64,000 nucleotides of DNA from Mycobacterium haemophilum DSM 44634 (GTDB lineage: Bacteria > Actinomycetota > Actinomycetes > Mycobacteriales > Mycobacteriaceae). Location of the stretch: positions 1,088,607 through 1,152,606 of the forward strand of contig NZ_CP011883.2 of assembly GCF_000340435.2 (NCBI RefSeq). Direction: 5' to 3'. Shown piece by piece: positions 53,127 to 62,405 of the stretch. The notes under the pieces were generated by a model that saw only the letters and a list, made by a program, of their open reading frames with translations, was not told the DNA's origin and did no database searches. Position 1 is the first letter of the stretch. Each line of letters opens with the position of its first letter. The position numbers and the translations under genes are program-made.

Positions 53127-53798
53127 ATGGCATCTGCCGCCAAGCGAATCGCCCAGATCGCAGCTCTCATGGTTGCGCTCTACGCCGCGCGACGCTACTA
53201 CCGCAATTGGGGCGCCACCAAGGAGGAGTGCCAAATGCGGTTGCCGGGGGACGAGTTGGTCGGCGATCCTGTCGTCCAGACGACCGAGGCGGTGTGGATC
53301 GATGCCCCGCCATCCGCCGTCTGGCCATGGCTAGTGCAGATGGGTCAGGACCGGGGCGGCTTCTACAGTTATCAGGCTTTGCAGAACCTGATTGGCCTGG
53401 GCTTTCACAACGCTGATCGAGTTCACCCCGAATGGCAGCAACTCACAGTGGGGGATGTCGTCCGCTTGGCGCCGCGGATGGGACGGCGCGATGGAGTGAC
53501 GTTGAGCGTCGATGCGATTATCCCCGAAAAAAGCATCGTGCTTCGGGCCACGCCACCGAATCTGCCGCAGGCAATGTGGTCATTCCACCTTCAGCCCCAT
53601 TGGGACGACCAAAGCCGACTGCTCACACGGGTACGGGTTGGCTTGCGGCACCCCGGCGAAATTTTTGCGATGGAGCTTGCCAGACCCTTGAACGCCCTGA
53701 TGACCAAGGGGATGTTGCTTGGCATCAAGCGCCGGGTCGAGCGACAGACGAACGACAATAGACAGCAGCGCTGTCAATCCAGCACACCAAACAGATAA
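53127..53798 (+). CDS. Membrane-anchored SRPBCC/START-like protein
   Basis: 223 residues. A short N-terminal hydrophobic helix (IAQIAALMVALYAARRYYR) is followed by a ligand-pocket fold: EAVWIDAPPSAVWPWLVQMGQDRGGFYSY across the first strand and helix, then ALQNLIGLGFHNADRVHPEW, and a final helix RPLNALMTKGMLLGIKRR. Family proteins bind hydrophobic ligands. The gene is 10 bases upstream of the Rv1738-like gene and probably shares its DosR-boxed promoter. Confidence 0.75.
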   Translation: MASAAKRIAQIAALMVALYAARRYYRNWGATKEECQMRLPGDELVGDPVVQTTEAVWIDAPPSAVWPWLVQMGQDRGGFYSYQALQNLIGLGFHNADRVHPEWQQLTVGDVVRLAPRMGRRDGVTLSVDAIIPEKSIVLRATPPNLPQAMWSFHLQPHWDDQSRLLTRVRVGLRHPGEIFAMELARPLNALMTKGMLLGIKRRVERQTNDNRQQRCQSSTPNR

Positions 53799-53808
53799 GG
53801 AGACGAGG

Positions 53809-54087
53809 ATGACGGAAGATCGCGGTGTCAAAGCCTGGCACCTTGACATACTGGTCGATGAGCACGAAAAGAGCACGCGCGCGAAGGTGCAACTGTCATG
53901 GCAGGGCAACGAGTTGGTCGGTGTCGGTTTGGCGCGACTCGATCCAGCCGACGAACCCGTCGCCGCAATCGGCGACGAGCTGGCGATAGCCAGGGCATTG
54001 TCTGATTTGGCGCACCAGCTGCTTGAGCAGACGGTCACCGATATCGAAGCAACCACTCACAAACCCGTTACAGCAGTACATCTCTAG
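53809..54087 (+). CDS. DUF1876 protein (Rv1738/Rv2632c-like)
   Basis: 92 residues from ATG 53809 with AAGGAGA upstream. KAWHLDILVDEHEKSTRAKV, GNELVGVGLARLDPAD and IGDELAIARALSDLAHQL match Rv1738, one of the most induced DosR genes, which has a dsRBD/HPF-like fold and may act on ribosomes in dormancy. Second gene of the unit begun at 53127. Confidence 0.88.
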   Translation: MTEDRGVKAWHLDILVDEHEKSTRAKVQLSWQGNELVGVGLARLDPADEPVAAIGDELAIARALSDLAHQLLEQTVTDIEATTHKPVTAVHL

Positions 54088-54151
54088 GAGTCGACAATAC
54101 GACTCGATTGCGCGCTAAGGACGAGTAGCCACGAGTCAGTTACCGATGCCA

Positions 54152-54571
54152 CTATCCAAATATACAGGCCGACAATTCCTTTGACGGAGCGGTGCAGCCG
54201 ACCACCATCATGGCGGACTCTTCGGAGAGGCCAACCAGAGTGGGCACTATCGGCGCGTACAGCACTTCGCTCGTCACCTGCAACGCGCGACTCAGCGAGG
54301 TGGCCTCTACCGCGATCTTTTGGGCTTCCTCGATGATCCGTCGCGCCTCGTCTTCCCGTCACTGTGCGTAGTCGGCAGGCAGGGGGATTTCTGATTCCCC
54401 GGCAAACACCGGCGCCACCACGTGCACCAACCTGAGCGGAACGTTGCGCATCTGCGCATCTGCGCATCTGCGCATCTGCGCGTCCCGCGCGGCCCATTCG
54501 ACTGCCAGCGTCGAGGACTGTGAACCGTCGACACCGACCACAATTCCCAGCGGTGCTTGCCGGAGTGACAT
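54152..54571 (-). pseudogene. Universal stress protein remnant with internal stop and octamer repeat
   Basis: ATG 54571 with AAGGAGA opens MSLRQAPLGIVVGVDGSQSS. An insert of eight residues (RRCADAQM) is encoded by extra copies of the 8-base unit TGCGCATC. A TGA at 54359-54361 interrupts the frame, which then continues REDEARRIIEEAQKIAVEAT, VLYAPIVPTLVGLSEESAMM and VVGCTAPSKELS to 54152. The second Usp domain is absent. Confidence 0.8.
54445..54482. repeat. Tandem octanucleotide repeat TGCGCATC
   Basis: Four full copies (54445-54476) plus a partial one inside the Usp remnant. Because the unit is not a multiple of three, copy-number change would shift the reading frame; three extra units (24 bases) keep it. 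Confidence 0.85.
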
Positions 54572-54720
54572 GTCGGGATCTCCTTCTCGAGCGGACGGCT
54601 GAAAGTCCGCCATGAGGACGAGCCGTTCTGGATCACGCTGACGCCGACGTTAGGTGGTCTTCGGAGTTCGCCGTTCTAGAATTTCGCGCCGGACATCGCT
54701 CAGGGGCAGGGTTGAATGTG

Positions 54721-55221
54721 TCAGTCCGGCTCGACAACGAAAACTGGGTAGCGCTCAGCAATGGCGGTGAAATCGGCAACGCTTGGCGCGGGGCGTACTC
54801 CGAAGTAGTTGCGGGCGATGTAGGCGGGAGACCGGGAAAGCGCTCGGTGGCTGGCGTAGGCCAATAGCACCGGAGGCCGATCGGCTGGTGGCACCTCGAC
54901 CAGTCGCGCGGACGTACGGTCACCGTGGCGCAAGCTCACCCGTCCAGCGGCGGCTCGGACGTTGCGGACCCACTGCGATTCGCCGCCCAGGGAGACCAGG
55001 TAGCGACGACCCTCATGCCGCACGAAGACCACAGCGGTGCGGCGCACTCGGCCCGAGCGTCGCCCGGGCACCTCTAAAGCGACGGTATTGGCGGGGCTGT
55101 ATCCCCAAGCGGCCAGCACGCCGACAGCGCTGCTCAATAGCCGATGCAGCATCGGCGGCGGCCGGTAGCGGCTGGAGGCACGGTAGGGAACGGTCTTGCT
55201 TTGTCGGCGATCGAGTTTCAT
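54721..55221 (-). CDS. F420-dependent nitroreductase-like protein (Ddn family)
   Basis: 166 residues, ATG 55221 with GGGAG upstream. The split-barrel pattern NTVALEVPGRRSGRVRRTAVVFV, GRRYLVSLGGESQWVRNVRAA and VEVPPADRPPVL is that of the deazaflavin (F420H2)-dependent Ddn/Rv3547 family, which reduce quinones and nitro compounds. Substrate cannot be read from sequence. Confidence 0.85.
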   Translation of the reverse strand: MKLDRRQSKTVPYRASSRYRPPPMLHRLLSSAVGVLAAWGYSPANTVALEVPGRRSGRVRRTAVVFVRHEGRRYLVSLGGESQWVRNVRAAAGRVSLRHGDRTSARLVEVPPADRPPVLLAYASHRALSRSPAYIARNYFGVRPAPSVADFTAIAERYPVFVVEPD

Positions 55222-55239
55222 TGGTCACTCCCGCGGCTG

Positions 55240-55867
55240 AGATGTATTCACATTCCGGCACCCATGGTGATGTTGTTGTGGTGATCTTCTGCGCCGCCGG
55301 TCAAGCCAGTGGTAGGCGGCGAGTTTCACGTGGTCATTGACGAAGATGGTCAGGTGGCCCGCGACGGACAGCTTGAGGTAGATCATGGTGCGGATCAGGT
55401 CGTGGTGCAGATCGGCGGGTATCACGTCGCCGATCCTGACCCGCACCACATCGCCGGGCACCAGTTCCCCGCGCCGCCACCGTGGCCCATGCGCCGTCGC
55501 GCAGCACGCGTGCCGAAGCGGCCAGGCGTTGCTTCAGCGCGGTGATCGCGTTAGCGGCCTGGTGCTCCTCGGCGAAGTCCACCAGACTGTTCATCGCCAA
55601 CAACACAGCGATGATTAGCGCATCGGTCCAGTGCCGCGCAGCCAGCGAGAGCACCAGCGCAGCCTCGATCATCCACGGGATCGGCGCCCAGAAATACCCT
55701 AAGAACACCAACACCGGATTGCGGTGCCGCTCAGCGATCTCATTGGGCTCGTAGCGCCGCAACCTCGTTTCCGCCTGAGCCGCAGTCAATCCCTGTGCCG
55801 AGCTATCCAGGTTGGTCAACGCCTGCGACAGCGGAATCGTCGCCAGCTCGCCTCGAATGTGTGCCAT
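55240..55867 (-). pseudogene. P-type H+-ATPase-like gene with internal deletion
   Basis: MAHIRGELATIPLSQAL (ATG 55867), YEPNEIAERHRNPVLVFLGY and FWAPIPWMIEAALVLSL match the N-terminus of plasma-membrane proton-efflux P-type ATPases. A single extra G in CGGGGAACTGG shifts the frame before LVPGDVVRVRIGDVIPADL. The sequence then jumps directly to RTMIYLKLSVAGHLTIFV, which belongs near the C-terminus, so the phosphorylation and ATP domains are deleted. It cannot be functional. Confidence 0.8.
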
Positions 55868-55901
55868 GCTGCGCCATACCATGCCGCATCGTCGCCGACG
55901 A

Positions 55902-56753
55902 TTACCTGACGACAAACAAGGAGAAATCGCTGCAGCGCAAAGCAAGTGCTCCAGCAGGACCGGTAAGCTGCTGCATGTCGCGGGCGTGTGCAGCGCCGAT
56001 TACGACCATCTGAATGCTTGCCGCCTGTTCGGTGAGGTAGTTAAGAAACGTGCCGTATACGACCCTGGTGCGGGCCTCGAGCTTGGGATAGCGCGCCATC
56101 CACAGCGCCAGTTGGCGATCGAGAATGGCGTGTGCCCGCCGATCGTGGTCGTCGATAGCGCGGTCGTTCTGAAGGTCGTCGAACCCGGATTGCCACGCCG
56201 ACACCGCCACTAGCGGAGCGCCGCGGCGCTGAGCCTCTTCGAAAGCCACCTGCAGCACGACATCACTGCTGTCCGGTGACTCATCGACTACGGCCACAAT
56301 CCAACGAACGTCGGTCACCGGGCCAATGTGGCGCTCCCTGATCACCGCGACCGAGCACCGCGCAGACTGCACCAACTCGGCGGCGGTGAAACCGAAATCA
56401 CCGTCGCAGGGGTGGGCGGATCCGGTGCCGCCGACGCATAGCAATGTCGTCGAGTCAGAAGCGTCAATCAGCGTGGGTGCCGGGCGGCCGTTGAGGACCT
56501 GCATCTCGACCTTCACCGGCTTTCCCATGGCGTCAATCGCGGCGTACGCGTCGTGCAATGCGTTCTCCGCTGTCGCCAGCGCCTGCTGGGCTTCGCGCGG
56601 GCCGGCGACGCGGCTTGCTTCGCTGATGTGAAGCAGCCGCAACGGAATATCGGTGCCAGCCACTCTGTTCGCGGCCCATAGAGCGGCACGCACAGCTGCC
56701 TGCGACCCATCGATGCCGACGACTACCGACTTTGGCGGATGAGACTCAACCAT
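55902..56753 (-). CDS. Universal stress protein, tandem Usp domains
   Basis: 283 residues from ATG 56753 (a GTG at 56759 is in frame). First domain: SVVVGIDGSQAAVRAALWA and nucleotide motif VGGTGSAHPCDGDFGFTAAEL; second: WIVAVVDESPDSSDVVLQVA with VVIGAAHARD. It resembles the Rv2005c/Rv3134c group. Downstream, on the same strand, is the P-type ATPase relic, which its start region overlaps slightly beyond 55867. Confidence 0.85.
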   Translation of the reverse strand: MVESHPPKSVVVGIDGSQAAVRAALWAANRVAGTDIPLRLLHISEASRVAGPREAQQALATAENALHDAYAAIDAMGKPVKVEMQVLNGRPAPTLIDASDSTTLLCVGGTGSAHPCDGDFGFTAAELVQSARCSVAVIRERHIGPVTDVRWIVAVVDESPDSSDVVLQVAFEEAQRRGAPLVAVSAWQSGFDDLQNDRAIDDHDRRAHAILDRQLALWMARYPKLEARTRVVYGTFLNYLTEQAASIQMVVIGAAHARDMQQLTGPAGALALRCSDFSLFVVR

Positions 56754-57176
56754 GGGCACCCCAGCAGTCGACGAATCAGAACACTTGAGACGCTATCGAC
56801 TGCGTCGCACCGAATCAGGAGGAATTAGTCCTCGCTGCACGATCCATTGTTCCCTTGCCCACCCGTCCGACGAGGGCAGCTACCCGGCGCCAGCGGGTTC
56901 GATAACTTCGTAGGTTCGGCCACTGACCACAAGCGTCGCTCGGCCAGCGCGGGTGTGGCGTACTGCGTCCCGAGTGACGTCCGGTATGTCTAGTCACCGA
57001 CGCATACCAGTTGAACACGCGCATCGCGTCGCGGACCGAATGTGATTTGGGGTGTCCGTCGTGGATTGGCGCGGCGTCCCAAGGCCGTTGGTCCCTACAG
57101 CCGAGGCCATTTGGCCCAGGGATTTAGTGCGTCGGACCACTTCCGATTAAGCCTGGCGGTTTCGCAGAATGTGCAA
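56754..57176. other. Divergent promoter region, Usp / metal ATPase
   Basis: Apart from the DosR-like box at 57082-57095, I see no gene or repeat. The ATPase reading frame is open back to 57042 but the box inside it argues for a start downstream. Confidence 0.4.
57082..57095 (-). promoter_or_regulatory. DosR-like box upstream of the metal ATPase
   Basis: On the minus strand GGGACCAACGGCCT; about 11-12 of 14 positions agree with the DosR consensus. Ends 81 bases before ATG 57177. Confidence 0.55.
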
Positions 57177-59573
57177 ATGCGTGGCCTAACCGCCGTTCCC
57201 GAACGCGGTATGGCAGGCTTATCGGTACAGAAAACCTCGGCAGCTGGCCTGGTACATGAGTCGGTTGTTCGGATGCTGTTGGCCGCAACACTCGGTGCGC
57301 TGATCGCGGGTAGCATCAGCTGGCTGGTGGGTGCCCGGGGTGTCGCGGAGATATGTTGGGCCGCAGGCACGGTCGCTGCGATCGCGCCGTCCGTGTGGTG
57401 GGTGGTGTCGGCGCTAAGACGCGGCCGGCTGGGTGTCGACATCGTCGCGGTGCTGTCGCTGGTGGGCGCACTCGCGGTCCGCGAGTACCTCGCTGGCGCC
57501 CTGATTGGTGTCATGCTGGCCACCGGCCGGGCACTCGAAACCGCCGCTGAAGGTCGTGCTGCCAAAGATCTGCGCTCACTGCTGGACCGCGCCCCACGCC
57601 GGGCACGCCGTCGAAGGCCCGCCGGTGTGGTTACCGTGTCGCTCGACGAGGTGGTAGTCGGCGACGTGCTTGTGATCGGCCCTGGCGAGATGGTGCCGGT
57701 TGACGCGCGGATCATTTCCGAATACGCAACTCTCGACGAGTCTGTGCTCACCGGTGAATCCGCTCGGATAGAGCGGCGGTCGGGGCAAGAGGTGCGCAGT
57801 GGCGCGATCAATGCCGGTGCGGCCGTAGAGATCTGTGCGACGGCGACGGCGCGGGACAGCACCTACGCGGGCATCGTGGCGCTGGCGCAGGAAGCGGCAG
57901 CGGAAACCGCGCCCGTCGTCCGGCTCGCCGATCGCATCGCCGCATGGTTTGTCCCGCTGACCCTGTCGGCGGCTGGACTTGCGTGGTTGTTCGCGGGATC
58001 GGCGGAGCGGGCGGTAGCCGTGTTGGTGGTGGCCACGCCGTGTCCGCTGCTCTTGGCGGCGCCGGTAGCGATCGTTTCGGGATTGTCTCGCGCGTCGCGG
58101 CTCGGCGTAGTGATCCGCGGCGGCGGGCCGCTGGAGATCCTGGGGCGAGCCACCACACTCGTGCTGGACAAGACCGGCACGCTGACAACCGGCCGGCCTC
58201 GGGGGACGGACGTGGTCGTCGGCCCGGGCTGGACACCACCGGAAGTCGTGCGCATCGCGGCCTCCGCCGACCAGTTCTCGCCGCATGTGCTCGCCACGGC
58301 ACTCGTCGATGAAGCGGCCAAGCATGGCCTGTCGTTGACCCTTCCGACCGATGTCGTCGACGACGCGGGAAAGGGGATCACGGCCACGGTGGACGGGCAT
58401 CGGGTCACCGTGGGCAACCACGCGCTGCCATCCGATCCGCCGCAGTGGGCCGTCGCGGTCCTCTCGCGCGCGAGATTCGACGGCGCCGTTGTGGTTTGGG
58501 TGAACATCGACGGTGAACTCGCTGGAGCGATATTGCTCATCGACCCGGTACGCCCCGATGCGCCGCGCACCATCCGCCGATTGCGCGCCGCGGGCATCAC
58601 CCGGCTGATCATGCTCACCGGCGATCGGCCTGCACCCGCTGAGCAAATCGGGGCGGTGCTCGGACTTGACGAGGTGCGCGCTCAACAGAGCCCCACCGAC
58701 AAGGTGGCCGGCGTGCGCGCCGAAAAGAGCAGAGCTGTCACCGCGATGGTCGGCGACGGAGTTAACGACGCACCCGCATTGGCCGCGGCAAGCGTCGGAA
58801 TTGCGATGGGTGCCCATGGGTCGAGCGCCAGCTCCGAGGCCGCCGACATCGTCTTGACGACCAACCGCCTTGACCGGGTCGCGGACGCAATGACGATTGC
58901 GCGCCGTGCACGACGCATCGCATTGCAAAGCGCGATAACCGGAATGGGGATGTCACTGGCGGCGATGGGATTCGCCGCGATGGGGCTGCTGCCGCCCGCG
59001 ATTGGCGCGTTGCTGCAGGAGGGCATCGATGTTGCGGTGATCCTCAACGCATTGCGGGCCTTGCACGGCGATTCCGAGACGCCCGCGCTTGGAGCCAAAA
59101 CCGAGGATTTGATCCGCAGGTTTTCCGCCGAGCATGACCGGATGCGTGACGACCTGTCGATGCTTCGCGGCGCCGGACAACAGCTGGCGAGCGGAGACCG
59201 CGCCGCCGCCTTGGCAAGCCTGCGGCGGGCGGACGCGTTCCTGCGCCAAACCCTGCTACCCCATGAACATGCCGAAGACCGCAGGCTCTACCCGGCGCTC
59301 GCGCGTCCACTGGGTAGCCCAGAAGCCACCGCGACGATGAGCCGCATGCACGCCGAGATAGATCGGTTGGCGCGCCGGCTGCATGCGCATGTGGAGGTTG
59401 CTGACGGCTCCGATGGCATTCGCGATGAACAGGTCGACGACTTGCTTGCCTGCCTCTATGGGCTGCATGCCTTGCTGTCGTTGCACTTTATTCAGGAGGA
59501 GGAGAACTTTTTTGTGCTGCTGCCGGCTCCCCCGTACGACGTCCCGGTCAGGGACGACCGCCGCGTTCTTTGA
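57177..59573 (+). CDS. P1B-5-like metal-transporting ATPase with C-terminal hemerythrin domain
   Basis: 798 residues from ATG 57177 (57210 and upstream 57042 are alternatives). P-type motifs: TGES, the membrane metal motif ATPCPLLLAAP (TPC instead of CPC), phosphorylation site DKTGTLTTG, and MVGDGVNDAPALA. No N-terminal metal-binding domain is visible. The C-terminal about 160 residues form a hemerythrin-like bundle (SAEHDRMRDDL, LPHEHAEDRRLY, MHAEIDRLARRLHAHVE, HFIQEEENFF). TPC plus hemerythrin is the architecture of P1B-5 pumps such as Sinorhizobium Nia, which export nickel and iron. Induction by low oxygen is inferred from the upstream box. Confidence 0.88.
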   Translation: MRGLTAVPERGMAGLSVQKTSAAGLVHESVVRMLLAATLGALIAGSISWLVGARGVAEICWAAGTVAAIAPSVWWVVSALRRGRLGVDIVAVLSLVGALAVREYLAGALIGVMLATGRALETAAEGRAAKDLRSLLDRAPRRARRRRPAGVVTVSLDEVVVGDVLVIGPGEMVPVDARIISEYATLDESVLTGESARIERRSGQEVRSGAINAGAAVEICATATARDSTYAGIVALAQEAAAETAPVVRLADRIAAWFVPLTLSAAGLAWLFAGSAERAVAVLVVATPCPLLLAAPVAIVSGLSRASRLGVVIRGGGPLEILGRATTLVLDKTGTLTTGRPRGTDVVVGPGWTPPEVVRIAASADQFSPHVLATALVDEAAKHGLSLTLPTDVVDDAGKGITATVDGHRVTVGNHALPSDPPQWAVAVLSRARFDGAVVVWVNIDGELAGAILLIDPVRPDAPRTIRRLRAAGITRLIMLTGDRPAPAEQIGAVLGLDEVRAQQSPTDKVAGVRAEKSRAVTAMVGDGVNDAPALAAASVGIAMGAHGSSASSEAADIVLTTNRLDRVADAMTIARRARRIALQSAITGMGMSLAAMGFAAMGLLPPAIGALLQEGIDVAVILNALRALHGDSETPALGAKTEDLIRRFSAEHDRMRDDLSMLRGAGQQLASGDRAAALASLRRADAFLRQTLLPHEHAEDRRLYPALARPLGSPEATATMSRMHAEIDRLARRLHAHVEVADGSDGIRDEQVDDLLACLYGLHALLSLHFIQEEENFFVLLPAPPYDVPVRDDRRVL

Positions 59574-59586
59574 TGACCTTTGTCCC
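59573..59586 (+). promoter_or_regulatory. DosR-like box upstream of acs-pdhABC
   Basis: ATGACCTTTGTCCC (11 of 14), beginning at the last base of the ATPase stop and ending 56 bases before the acs start. Confidence 0.55.
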
Positions 59587-59642
59587 TATTGCGGTCGGTC
59601 CAGCACGGAAACCATGAATGCGACACAGGCGAGGAATCCAGC

Positions 59643-61431
59643 ATGCAGATCATCCACAAGACCCCCGACGATCTTTTTGTCACGCCGAACCTCAGCAACT
59701 ATGAGCAGGCCTGTTCGACCTTCGACTGGTCTGATGTGCCGGCGTTGTGTGAGGGGATGGGTGGCGGTTGCAATATCGCCTACGCCGCCGTGGACCGCCA
59801 TGCCGAGGGGCCGACGCGCATGTGTACCGCGTTGCGATCCATCACCGATTCTGGTCCGGATGGCGGGATCACGTCGAGGCAGTTCAGCTATGCGGAACTA
59901 GCTCGGCTGTCGAGGCGATTCACCAGCGTTCTCCGTTCACTCGGTATCGGTAAGGGCGACCGGGTGTTCACAATCATGGGTCGGATACCCGAGCTGTACA
60001 TCACGATCATGGGCGGCCTGCGCAACGGTAGCGTTGTCTGCCCGTTGTTTTCGGCCTTCGGGCCCGAACCTCTTATCACGCGGCTTAGCATCGGTCAGGC
60101 CGACGTATTGGTGACCACCGCCGCGATTTACCGACGAAAGATCGCTAAAATCCGCACCCACCTGACCTCTGTTCGATACATCCTGCTGGTCGACGGTGAG
60201 GACGCCACCGATGGTGTGCTGAACTTTTGGCATTGGATGAAGGCGTCCGACGAGAATTGCCCCATCGAGCGCACTACCGCTGACGACCCGGCCTTGCTGC
60301 ACTTCACCAGCGGCACCACCGGCACACCGAAAGGTGCGATCCACGTGCATGGCGCCGTGGCGATGCATTACATCACGGGTCTATATGCGCTCGATCTCCA
60401 CCCCGACGACGTTTTCTGGTGCACCGCCGAACCCGGGCTGGGTCACCGGGACCTCCTACGGCGTGATCGCCCCATTGCTGCACGGCGTGACCTCGATCGT
60501 CGACGAGGCCGAGTTCGATGCCGAGCGTTGGTACACCATGCTGCAGGATCAAGGGGTGACGGTGTGGTACACCGCGCCGACCGCGATCCGGATGCTGATC
60601 AAGGCTGACCCGGAACTGGCGGCCCAGTATCATTTTCCCCGACTGCGTTTCATCGCCAGCGTGGGCGAACCACTCAACGCCGAAGCCGTCTGGTGGGGCA
60701 AACGCGTTCTGGGCCTGCCGATTCACGACAACTGGTGGCAGACCGAAACCGGTGGGATCATGATCGCGAACACGCCGGCGTTCGACATCAAGCCCGGCTC
60801 CATGGGCCGACCGCTGCCCGGCGTGGATGCCTACGTGGTACGCCACAACGACGATGGCAGCGTCTCGGTGATCGACGAACCGGGGGTCGAAGGTGAGCTG
60901 GCACTCAAGACGGGTTGGCCGTCGATGTTCCGGGGATACCTTAATGCGCCTGAGCGATACCGAAAGTCCTTCACCGACGGGCTATATCTCACTGGTGATC
61001 TGGTCAAAAAGGACTCCGACGGTTATTTCTGGTTCGTCGGCAGGGCTGACGATGTCATCAAGTCCGCCGGGCATTTGATCGGTCCGTTCGAAGTCGAAAG
61101 CGCGCTGACGGATCATCCAGCGGTTGCCGAGGCCGCGGTCATCGGCAAGCCGGACCCGGTAGTGGGTGAGATGATCAAGGGATTCGTCACGCTGAAGGAT
61201 GGGTTCACCGGTGACGACGAGATGCGGCTGACGTTGCTGGGTCACGCCCGCAAGAAACTGGGAGCCGCGGTCGCCCCGAAGGAGATCGAGTTCGTCGAGT
61301 CGCTGCCGCATACCCGGAGTGGAAAGATCATGCGGCGCTTGCTGAAAGCACGCGAACTTGGCTTGCCCGCCGGGGACACGTCCACAGTCGAAGCCCCGTC
61401 GGGCTCGCCCGTCCAGGAGGTGCCAGCGTGA
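59643..61431 (+). pseudogene. acs: Acetyl-CoA synthetase-like ligase, frameshifted
   Basis: From ATG 59643 (GAGGAA upstream) the AMP-forming ligase is readable: SYAELARLSRR, then the P-loop LHFTSGTTGTPKGAIHVHG. At CCCGGGCTGGG (60432-60442) one extra G breaks the frame; removing it gives WCTAEPGWVTGTSYGVIAPL and continues through WWQTETGGIM, GDLVKKDSDGYFWFVGR and the acetylation-site region TRSGKIMRRLL to 61431, about 595 residues. It makes acetyl-CoA from acetate. Either a sequencing indel or a recent null mutation. Confidence 0.85.
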
Positions 61432-62405
61432 CCGATGCTGAACGTGCCCGCCGGTTTTTGTCGGACATGGTGCGGGTGCGCAGGATGGAAGAAAGGTGCG
61501 CAGAGCTGTACGGGGAAGCCAAGATTCGTGGGTTCTTGCACCTCTACGTCGGGGAAGAGGCTGTCGCTGCCGGGTCGCTGCAGGTATTAGGCCCAGATGA
61601 TGCGGTGGTGGCGACGTATCGGGAGCATGCACATGCATTGCTGCGCGGCACCCCGATGACCTCGATCATGGCCGAGATGTTCGGCAAGCAAGAGGGCTGT
61701 TCACGGGGCCGTGGCGGGTCGATGCACCTCTTCGACGCGTCGACCCGCTTTTACGGCGGCAATGCGATCGTGGCCGGCGGCCTGCCGCTGGCGGCCGGTC
61801 TTGCGCTGGCTGACTCGACGTTACACCGAAACAGCTTGACCGCGTGTTACTTTGGTGATGGCGCTGTCGCCGAAGGTGCTTTCCACGAGTCGTTGAACAT
61901 GGCGGCGCTGTGGCGGTTGCCGGTGCTGTTCTTCTGTGAGAACAACCTTTACGCGATGGGCACGGCGTTGGCGCGGGCGCAGTCGCAGACCGACCTGACG
62001 GCCAAGGCGGCGGCATACCGGGTGCCGACGATCGCGGTCGACGGGATGGATGTCGTGGCGTGTCACGATGCTGCCCGCCAGGCCGCAGAGCATGTCCGCA
62101 ACACAGGTGGTCCGTTCTTCGTCGAGTTCCGCACCTACCGATTCCGTGCGCATTCGATGTTCGATCCCGAACTGTACCGGGATAAGGCCGAGGTCCAGCG
62201 GTGGCGCAAGCGTGACCCCATCCCCGCGTACATTAAGCAGTGTCGTGCTGACGACTCGCTCACGGACGACGATATTGCTGATATCGAAGAGGCCGCCAAT
62301 GCGGAGATCGAGGCCGCTGTGGCGTTCGCGGAGGCCGGAACCTGGGAGAACGTTGAGGATCTCGAACGCGACGTGTTGACCCCCGTTGGGCAGGTGGTGC
62401 GATGA
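61428..62405 (+). CDS. pdhA: Pyruvate (2-oxoacid) dehydrogenase E1 alpha subunit
   Basis: 325 residues from GTG 61428, overlapping the acs stop (GTGA) with AGGAGG upstream. TPP-binding region GDGAVAEGAFHESLNMAALW followed by ENNLYAMGT, and the heterotetramer/phosphorylation-loop region YRFRAHSMFDPE. Together with the next two genes it forms an E1alpha-E1beta-E2 set; the order matches M. tuberculosis pdhABC/bkdABC. Whether it takes pyruvate, acetoin or branched-chain oxoacids cannot be settled; the linked acs suggests acetyl-CoA metabolism. Confidence 0.9.
   Translation: MTDAERARRFLSDMVRVRRMEERCAELYGEAKIRGFLHLYVGEEAVAAGSLQVLGPDDAVVATYREHAHALLRGTPMTSIMAEMFGKQEGCSRGRGGSMHLFDASTRFYGGNAIVAGGLPLAAGLALADSTLHRNSLTACYFGDGAVAEGAFHESLNMAALWRLPVLFFCENNLYAMGTALARAQSQTDLTAKAAAYRVPTIAVDGMDVVACHDAARQAAEHVRNTGGPFFVEFRTYRFRAHSMFDPELYRDKAEVQRWRKRDPIPAYIKQCRADDSLTDDDIADIEEAANAEIEAAVAFAEAGTWENVEDLERDVLTPVGQVVR

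Noticed and set aside
57576..58928. 450-codon minus-strand frame
   Set aside because: Antisense to the metal ATPase, which has all P-type motifs.
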